A stretch of 64,000 bases of DNA from Chrysomallon squamiferum (taxonomy: Eukaryota; Mollusca; Gastropoda; Neomphalida; Peltospiridae), in assembly GCA_012295275.1 (NCBI GenBank), contig CM022671.1:17111956-17175955 (forward strand), written 5' to 3'. The notes under the pieces are model-generated. The model ran no database searches. It worked only from the letters and a program-made list of their open reading frames with translations, and was not told the origin of the DNA. The first letter of the stretch is position 1. The number at the start of each line of letters is the position of its first letter. The translations under genes were made by a program, and so were the position numbers. Shown in pieces: positions 58,843-64,000 of this stretch.

Positions 58843-59092
58843 TATTATTATTATTATTAAAACACATAAAAATATGCTTTGAAATGTTTTTGGAGTAAAA
58901 CAGCCTCTCAGTTGTTTTTTTCTGTTACAGTTTGAAAACTTGCTGAGTGACATTGGAGGACAGCTTGGACTGTGGCTAGGAATTTCGATCATATCAATTT
59001 GTGAATGTTTTGAGCTGATATATTTAATATTTGCCAGCATGTTCACTAAACGAAAATCTGAAGTTCAAACGTTTATTCCAGACAGACAGTGA
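47993..59092 (+). CDS. DEG/ENaC-family sodium channel subunit, ASIC/FaNaC-like, 484 aa
   Basis: Predicted trimeric, amiloride-type cation channel subunit in the plasma membrane. Twelve exons (47993-48168, 49435-49615, 50221-50266, 50807-50949, 53385-53481, 54839-55002, 56000-56068, 56545-56683, 57412-57490, 57654-57776, 58492-58567, 58931-59092) total 1455 bases including the stop. Order: short N-terminus with the family His-Gly motif (H18-G19), TM1 at about 31-50, the hallmark FPSVTICN (75-82), a Cys-rich extracellular domain with family patterns (DCTFAGRVC, GTCYQF, ILNIDQDEYIP, AGVRVRIHE, CQRECVEKAISTQC, CADCRHPC), and TM2 with GGQLGLWLGISII holding the Gly-Ile-Ser selectivity filter (448-450). 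The length is close to the shorter ASICs and well below snail FMRFamide-gated channels (about 600). Proton, peptide or other gating cannot be decided from sequence alone. The exon 4/5 junction is uncertain (see findings). Confidence 0.93.
48169..49434. other. intron 1 of the DEG/ENaC gene
   Basis: Contains TATG/TA repeats (48235-48390), an inverted repeat AAAGTTCTGTTAT / ATAACAGAACTTT (49001-49050) whose right arm is duplicated at about 49061-49074, and TTC then ATT triplet tracts (about 49327-49428) that run straight into the exon 2 acceptor. Confidence 0.75.
49435..49615 (+). CDS. DEG/ENaC exon 2: post-TM1 and palm start
   Basis: Acceptor tttcag. Encodes RRPVTPTTVVQSKPL, then FPSVTICNLNP, the family signature after TM1, and VKENDDMIYIVNNSANF with a possible N-glycosylation sequon (NNS). 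Donor gtaagt, phase 0. Confidence 0.93.
49616..50220. other. intron 2 of the DEG/ENaC gene with (CT)n tract
   Basis: Contains a CT dinucleotide tract (about 49711-49802) and GT-rich runs (about 50022-50065). Ends in a T tract plus acag acceptor. Confidence 0.75.
50221..50266 (+). CDS. DEG/ENaC exon 3 (46-bp micro-exon, finger region)
   Basis: Fifteen codons plus one base: ILVTDNSEPEIGNSS, bounded by tttacag and gtaagt. The region is variable across the family. Support comes from both splice sites and from preserving the frame between exons 2 and 4. Confidence 0.8.
50807..50949 (+). CDS. DEG/ENaC exon 4: finger domain
   Basis: Encodes LQDLLDEYAEEFMMRFNAGG, then SFLSQPLEEFLVDCTFAGRVC. The C-x-F-x-G-x-x-C pattern matches CFFRGEQC of vertebrate ASICs. 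The final codons before gtaagt are TGT TTC TTT ATC, giving a phase-0 end. One T fewer would give TGT TCT TTA TC and a phase-2 end, which fits the family pattern better. Confidence 0.88.
50950..53384. other. intron 4 of the DEG/ENaC gene with degenerate telomere-like tract
   Basis: About 2.4 kb. Contains the degenerate TTAGGG tract at 52020-52520 (listed separately), an A homopolymer at about 52911-52926 and ATT triplets near 53180-53212. A plus-strand frame at 51629-51967 has no family motif. Confidence 0.75.
52020..52520 (+). repeat. interstitial degenerate TTAGGG (telomere-like) repeat tract
   Basis: About 500 bases built from GGGTTA units, many exact (GGGTTAGGGTTAG recurs), many varied to AGGGTC, AGAGTT, AAGGTT or TTTTAGGG. 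Only the TTAGGG orientation appears on the plus strand. It lies wholly inside intron 4 of the channel gene, so it is not a chromosome end. Confidence 0.9.
53385..53481 (+). CDS. DEG/ENaC exon 5: beta-ball/palm Cys segment
   Basis: With acceptor tttcag (ending 53384) it reads RLNNFDYGTCYQFPNREVYNN in phase 0 after exon 4. An alternative acceptor ttag (ending 53374) would add DFQ and match the family pattern C-x3-DF, but needs a phase-2 upstream exon. GTCYQFP corresponds to GKCYTFN of ASICs. Donor gtaagt, phase 1. Confidence 0.82.
53482..54838. other. intron 5 of the DEG/ENaC gene
   Basis: Contains GT tracts (about 53853-53882 and 54164-54208) and A homopolymers (about 54559-54577, 54765-54780). 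No coding sequence seen. Confidence 0.75.
54839..55002 (+). CDS. DEG/ENaC exon 6: palm and thumb-proximal segment
   Basis: Encodes GLNLILNIDQDEYIPFLTSG, then AGVRVRIHEFSSAAYM, then IPVGFETSIGIRP. These match GLEIMLDIQQDEYLP, AGIKVQIH and PGFQT of ASICs. Phase 1 in, phase 0 out at gtaagt. Confidence 0.93.
55003..55999. other. intron 6 of the DEG/ENaC gene
   Basis: AT-rich, about 1 kb, without notable repeats or coding sequence. Confidence 0.75.
56000..56068 (+). CDS. DEG/ENaC exon 7: thumb start
   Basis: Twenty-three codons, VVSIKMSAPFSDCDPAETF then SDIL, between tttcag and gtaagc. The Cys after PFSD matches the first thumb Cys of the family. Phase 0 both ends. Confidence 0.87.
56069..56544. 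other. intron 7 of the DEG/ENaC gene
   Basis: Contains ATTT repeats (about 56146-56170), ATC triplets (about 56185-56245), a short AT run and a T homopolymer (about 56508-56528) just before the exon 8 acceptor. Confidence 0.75.
56545..56683 (+). CDS. DEG/ENaC exon 8: Cys-rich thumb
   Basis: Encodes GCQRECVEKAISTQCICSRQ, the disulfide-rich thumb helices, then an acidic loop YDFDEDDFYSSGPIRPCDRG. Phase 0 in, phase 1 out at gtttgt. Confidence 0.92.
56684..57411. other. intron 8 of the DEG/ENaC gene, CTA/ATT triplet-rich
   Basis: From about 56795 to 57350 it is a mixture of CTA, TTA and ACA triplets with runs of CTACTA. It creates long but meaningless Tyr/Leu/Thr frames. Confidence 0.8.
57412..57490 (+). 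CDS. DEG/ENaC exon 9: thumb Cys segment
   Basis: Encodes DIKCIKEVMRMKQTGHLLC, then ADCRHPC, matching the family C-x-C-x-x-PC motif that closes the thumb. Phase 1 in, phase 2 out at gtacat. Confidence 0.9.
57654..57776 (+). CDS. DEG/ENaC exon 10: wrist-proximal segment
   Basis: Encodes RKHTYEMTMSMTQYPS, equivalent to the Y-x-x-x-x-S-x-x-x-xP segment that follows the thumb Cys motif, then YDPVLQYLLSQKKDKPLYSQ. Phase 2 in, phase 2 out at gtagag. Confidence 0.88.
57777..58491. other. intron 10 of the DEG/ENaC gene
   Basis: GT tracts (about 57801-57862), then T-rich sequence with a loosely repeated TTTGTCTATCATAATATCTA-like word (57970-58220). Confidence 0.7.
58492..58567 (+). CDS. DEG/ENaC exon 11: strand before TM2
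   Basis: Encodes RKNILSLKVYFTDLEEEIKT then EEEAYP. The NIL-x-L-x-VYF-x-DLE pattern matches the ASIC/FaNaC beta-strand before TM2. Phase 2 in, phase 0 out at gtatgt. Confidence 0.92.
58568..58930. other. intron 11 of the DEG/ENaC gene with ATC tract
   Basis: TTC and ATT triplets followed by a nearly pure ATC triplet tract (about 58771-58840), then an acag acceptor after a T tract. Confidence 0.75.
58931..59092 (+). CDS. DEG/ENaC exon 12: TM2, selectivity filter, C-terminus
   Basis: Encodes FENLLSDIGGQLGLWLGISI, the pre-TM2 and pore motif with filter Gly-Ile-Ser, then SICECFELIYLIFA with the conserved acidic residues, and a short tail KRKSEVQTFIPDRQ ending at TGA 59090-59092. The first AATAAA downstream is at 59123 inside an A-rich stretch. 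Confidence 0.94.
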   Translation, partial: FENLLSDIGGQLGLWLGISIISICECFELIYLIFASMFTKRKSEVQTFIPDRQ

Positions 59093-59182
59093 AAGAAAAC
59101 AATGGCAAAGAAAAAAGAAAACAATAAAAAAAAAAAATAAAAAAAAAAGCAAAGAATTAGCAAAAAATGATAATAAAAAAAA

Positions 59183-59225
<43 letters not shown>

Positions 59226-59862
59226 AATCAAAGTAAATCAAAAAGATATCATTTAAAAATCTTTAATATTTGGTATTTTCTAAAATAAATCTGTGCTTGA
59301 ATAATGTTATTTTTAATGAATTTTCAAACAGATGCAATTTCCACATTTACAATATTTTTATAAGAACCCATTATATTGAACTTGTTGAATCTTTTAATGT
59401 CTTTATATATCTATATCTGTATCTATATAGAAAAATAGACAGAGAGAGACAGTATAAAGCACATGTTAGCTAGTGCATGAAATTTTGTTGTTTGAAAAAT
59501 TTGATAATTTAATTACTGAAGCAAATTCATGTAGACTATACGACTATCACTGCATAAATCAGTTTCATTTCCTACTTCTCTGAAGTTAGAGAAGTCTTTG
59601 CTCTCTGCCTTTCAAACAACAAAACATTTCCCTAACTTAAATAACTGATATAAAACAAAAACATAACAAACAACTACAACTCAGTGCTTTTTGTTTTTAT
59701 TACAATTAAAACTAATAAAAACAACAAACAGCTACATAATATTTCATTGTTTATGAGATAATCGCTTTTTTTCTGATATGAATGATATAAATAAATAAAA
59801 CTTGTAAATGAATTAATTATTAAGAAACAAAATAACTGTCCACTATAGTGAATAGATGGTAG

Positions 59863-59893
<31 letters not shown>

Positions 59894-60655
59894 AAAACAT
59901 GCACAGTATTTTGTAGTGTGGGAATTTATGGTATGTGAAGTTACATAAACAGGTGGTCATTTATTTGGAAATGAAAATACATGACAAAGCTTAGCTTCAG
60001 TAATGAAAACAATGATCTTGTGTATCATTTAATAAAAAAGTTATTTATAATAACATTAAATAAAATTATGAAGCATCTATTCAGATGATTTGTATTTGTA
60101 AAATACATTTGTTTATTATAAAGCTTTCCCCAGAAGAAATGCAATATATAAAACTATATAAAAATGTATAATAAAGCTTACTAATAAAATTTAAATAAAT
60201 TATGAATATCAAGTCCAGTCATTAAGAATGTGTACTAATTGAACTAGTAATTAGTGTTGAAAATTTTCAAATATTTGCCCAAATGTCATGTTTTTTATTT
60301 GGCACATTTTATTCAATGAATATTTGTCATTTTATTTAGCCTCAAGAATTCTGAGATTTTCAAAATAATCTATTAAATATTATTAATTTTTACTGGAGAA
60401 TGTGATTTTATTAGGCATTGCTTTGTTAAAAATACAGGAATGGTTTTAATGTAATGTTGAATCCAGCCACAAAATGACGAATTCAGAAGCTTTTATATTT
60501 TCCTCATGTGTGAATTTTGTATTTTTAATAAGACACTTAGACTTTTGTTAAATGTTTATGTTGTAAATTTTTCATTGTAGAACTTGTATTTCTCTTCATA
60601 CATGTGTGTGTTTATATATACATCATTATATTTATGTATGTATCTATGGGTGTAA

Positions 60656-60702
<47 letters not shown>

Positions 60703-62662
60703 TGTGTTTTTCAGTGTGTGTGTGTGTGCATGTGTGGAGTATTTTCAAAATTAAAGCTGATACAATTATTATTTTGGAATGGCAGACTTTTCAGATAACA
60801 TTTTAAGGAAACATCTAATGATTATAATGTAGATGAAATAAGAAAAGATTTTAAAAATTCTAAATATTTTTCTTCACTTAAAATTGAAAGCGACATCAAA
60901 AGCAAATTAGAAGGCAAATTAACAATCATTGCACCTTGCAATATACAGTAATTAAAAAAATCATTTTAATAAAATAATCCTCATTTATGGCAAAATAAAT
61001 CCACACCTACATAAAAAAAATCAAGTGTTTTGCTGACAAGCAAATGTCAAAGTGGAATGTTGTAAAGCCAAGATAACTATACATAAAAATATCTCTTTAC
61101 CCTGTGAAGTTTGCAGATAATAAATAAATAAATAAATAATCAATAAATAATAGAAAAATAATAATAATAATAAGAAGAAGAAGAAGAAGAAAAAAAAAAG
61201 GTAAATATAATGTAAATGAATTAACAAAAAACAAAACTACTGTAAATATTACTGTTATTATAATGACAAAAGTATGGTTGTTTTTTTTCTTCTCAAAAAT
61301 ATAAAAAATAAATAAATAAATAAATAAAAATAAATAGAAACAAATTAAAATAAAAACAGATGACAAGAAAGGAACTCTATAAGCAGATTTGCTAGTTACT
61401 TTAAACAAGGGAATGATATTACAACAGGAATACAAGACCAGGTAATTCTACAATATCTAACAACAATTAGACACATTTAACAATATTAACTACTTTCAGT
61501 TCATAACTGGCTACTTATTACGATTAAAGCAACATATACATGTAAAAACAAGTTATAAATAATAATAATTAAATATTTATAATTTTGTCTTTCAGTTAAA
61601 AAATACACTTTGTCCAAATTCGTGACTGAAAAACATTAAGTGTACACTGCATATGCATCATCATCTTTATTATTATATGTTTTAATTTCTATTTCCAAAA
61701 TGCATATTGTTCATGACGTATGTTTACCTTCAATATATCTATATAAATCTCTTTTAATATAATTTTGCTATAAAGAGTTAAAAAAATATAAATAAAATCA
61801 GTATAGTTATAACACTAACACACTACATATAAATTATTTTTAAAAACTGTGGACCTGTCCCAAACAACCAGCTAAAAAAACAACACACAACTAAAACAAA
61901 TTAATTAAAAAAAACAAAAACAAAAAAAATTCAAGTTAAAAAAATATATAAAATAATCCCCAGTATAATTATTTGCTGTTAAACACAATGATATACATTT
62001 TTTTTTTTTTTTTTTCATCTTCAGTCTCTTAACATCAATAAATTATTAAAAAAAAATAAATAAATAAATAAATAAAAAATAAAAATTTATGAAATATAAA
62101 ATAAAATAAATAAATATAATATTATTGCATAATAAGAATAAATGCTAATCTATTAGAATTTATAACTGATAACACAGCCTTTGGATTTACGATATAAAAA
62201 AAACAGTAAATGCAATGTTTGTATGACAATAAAAATGTATATATTAAAGAGAAAACTACTGTAAAATGTACAGATCCGCAACCACAAATTATAACTAAAC
62301 AAATACAGAAGAACGTGACACATTATATATGTGCATTTTAAAACATGTGAAACATAATGGTATTTTTTTATTTCAGATTACACATGTACATTATGGACAA
62401 ATAACGCATGGGTTTATTAATAAACAAAACAAAATATAAATTTTCTTTGTTCTTCTTTAATTTTTATTAAAATAAAATAAAACAAAATAAAATAGCTATA
62501 ACCTGACGATATCATTTGACATTATTATTGCATTGCTAAGTTATTATAAAATCTACACAGAAAGATTTATTTGATGAATAAGAAAATAATAAAACAACAT
62601 TACATTTTTGAATTTTGATTTTGGACATTTGATATCATAATTGCATTGCTATTTTATAAGAA

Positions 62663-62693
<31 letters not shown>

Positions 62694-63928
62694 TCCCTTG
62701 TTAACATTATTTCCCTCTAAAAATTCATTTCATGTGGGTTTCCTGATTGATATATGATTTGTCAATGCAAGTAATGTTCTGAAGATGTTCAATACAAAAT
62801 GAAATTTGACTACAATATTTCTACAAATTATAAAATTTCTAAGTACATCGAACACATACAAAGCTGATTAAGCTCTAAAAAAAAAAAAAAAAATTTAATT
62901 TAAATCGTAGATTAGTTACATGATAGTTTTTTTTTTTAAGTCATGGTTAACTCTAAAAGTAAAAGGCAAATTTAAAAGTAAGTATAATATTATGAATAAA
63001 TGGTTAATGTACATTTTGTGTACTTCTAAGTTACTGTTCAAGATATATTTATTATTTTTGTTAATAATAAAGTTATAACAATAAAATAATATTATTAGGG
63101 GAATCAGCAAGGCACATAATTACATTTTATTTTATTGAGACAGTGTAAATCAAAATATTATTTAATATTATATAAAATAAAACCTTCGTAGATGGAAGCA
63201 CTCACTAATAAAAAAAACCTATCCTCAATCTGTTAGGGATTTTTGTGTTTTTCATTTTCTCTAAAATTAAAAGAATAATAAAATAAATAAATAAATAAAT
63301 AAAAAAGTAATAATACTAATAATAATGATAATAAAAAATATGTAACATGTAGCCTCATTTTGTTAATATAAATTTGTATATTTTAGAGCTATACTTTATT
63401 ATCAGCAAATACTGAATACAACAACACAGTAATATGGAAAAGTGAAGAGATCTCAATTATTTAGCCTGTGTGTAATCTCTCTCTACAGGTTCACTTATTA
63501 ACATGTTAATCAAATAAAACTGTTATGAGTCACCACTATAAAATATACACATAGGCATTAGGTGTCTTTATAATAATCAGCTAATTAGTACAATAAATAT
63601 ATTTTTGTCAATAAAATGTAGGTTTACTAAGACACATTTTTTCAGTATTTTAACACAGCTATTCTCATGACATGGTGAACCTATATAATAAGAATAACTA
63701 ACAGTTGTTTGTTTTATAAGATTTCTCAAATGAATTAAACATTTTGGTTGAGATGGAAGAAACACGAAGGGACGTAACTCTTGACAGACACATTTTATTA
63801 CATAATGAATGGATGAGAACTGAACTGATGATGAGTTTCAGAACAAACCCTGTGATGATTTGAACATGACTTGTTTTATGGCGAATATCTTTATGATTTA
63901 AGTATTTGCTTCTTATCCATTAATTTAC
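59093..63928. other. AT-rich gene-free region between two gene 3' ends
   Basis: Includes the channel's 3' untranslated region and many AATAAA words. Repeats: AAAT (about 59178-59226), an A tract (about 59862-59882), CA (about 60658-60700), AAAT (61120-61140, 61310-61330), a T tract (about 61998-62016), AAAT (62057-62075), an AT run (about 62671-62693) and AAAT (63282-63303). Part may be a long 3' untranslated region of a minus-strand gene entering at 64000. Confidence 0.65.
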
Positions 63929-64000
63929 TTATAATAATTTGGTGGGACCAGTCTCAATCTGAGAAAGAATATCATAGATGTATGTCAAAGTGAAAACTTG
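63929..64000 (-). CDS. possible 3' end of a minus-strand gene, 23 aa, partial at window edge
   Basis: Reading minus from the last base gives 23 codons and a TAA at 63929-63931. The peptide, QVFTLTYIYDILSQIETGPT followed by KLL, has a globular, protein-like composition and no simple repeats, unlike the surrounding noise frames. It could be the tail of a terminal exon whose start lies beyond the window. Too short to assign to a family or to exclude chance. Confidence 0.35.
   Translation of the reverse strand, partial: QVFTLTYIYDILSQIETGPTKLL

Overview
The window is nuclear DNA from an animal. It is AT-rich, saturated with microsatellites and homopolymers, and its genes are split by GT-AG introns into exons of about 46-320 bases. 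Gene content and texture suggest a lophotrochozoan, most likely a mollusc: a serotonin-transporter-like SLC6 gene, a compact DEG/ENaC channel gene, and an interstitial tract of degenerate TTAGGG repeats. That placement is an inference; no species-diagnostic sequence was recognised.

Layout. Positions 1-10298 hold simple and tandem repeats and no gene I can defend. At 10299-11120 (minus) lies an unusually GC-rich open frame of 273 codons for a Ser/Arg-rich, probably disordered protein, which I could not name. Positions 11121-19054 are repeats, including a large ~21-bp minisatellite. From 19055 to 39134 (minus) runs a monoamine transporter gene most like SLC6A4 (SERT). Twelve coding exons join in phase to give 584 residues covering all 12 membrane helices; the exon for the last part of the C-tail was not found. 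Positions 39135-47992 form a divergent intergenic region with a GC-rich, possibly conserved non-coding block (44130-44640) and a cluster of CRE-like ACGTC motifs (45140-45260). From 47993 to 59092 (plus) runs a complete DEG/ENaC channel gene of twelve coding exons and 484 residues, resembling the ASIC/FaNaC group. Positions 59093-63928 are AT-rich and gene-free. The last 72 bases may be the 3' end of another minus-strand gene.

The two main genes are plausibly both neuronal (aminergic uptake; ligand- or proton-gated sodium entry), arranged head to head about 8.9 kb apart. Whether they share regulation is not shown.

The most notable structure is in the transporter gene. A 48-bp tandem array has copied the exon 2 donor site four times, two of the extra copies preserving the reading frame. 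A 30-bp array has copied the exon 5 acceptor at least ten times. A third array begins about ten bases beyond the exon 9 donor. Other observations are a long near-perfect hairpin in intron 2, the degenerate TTAGGG tract in an intron of the channel gene, and an ambiguous exon 4/5 junction in that gene.
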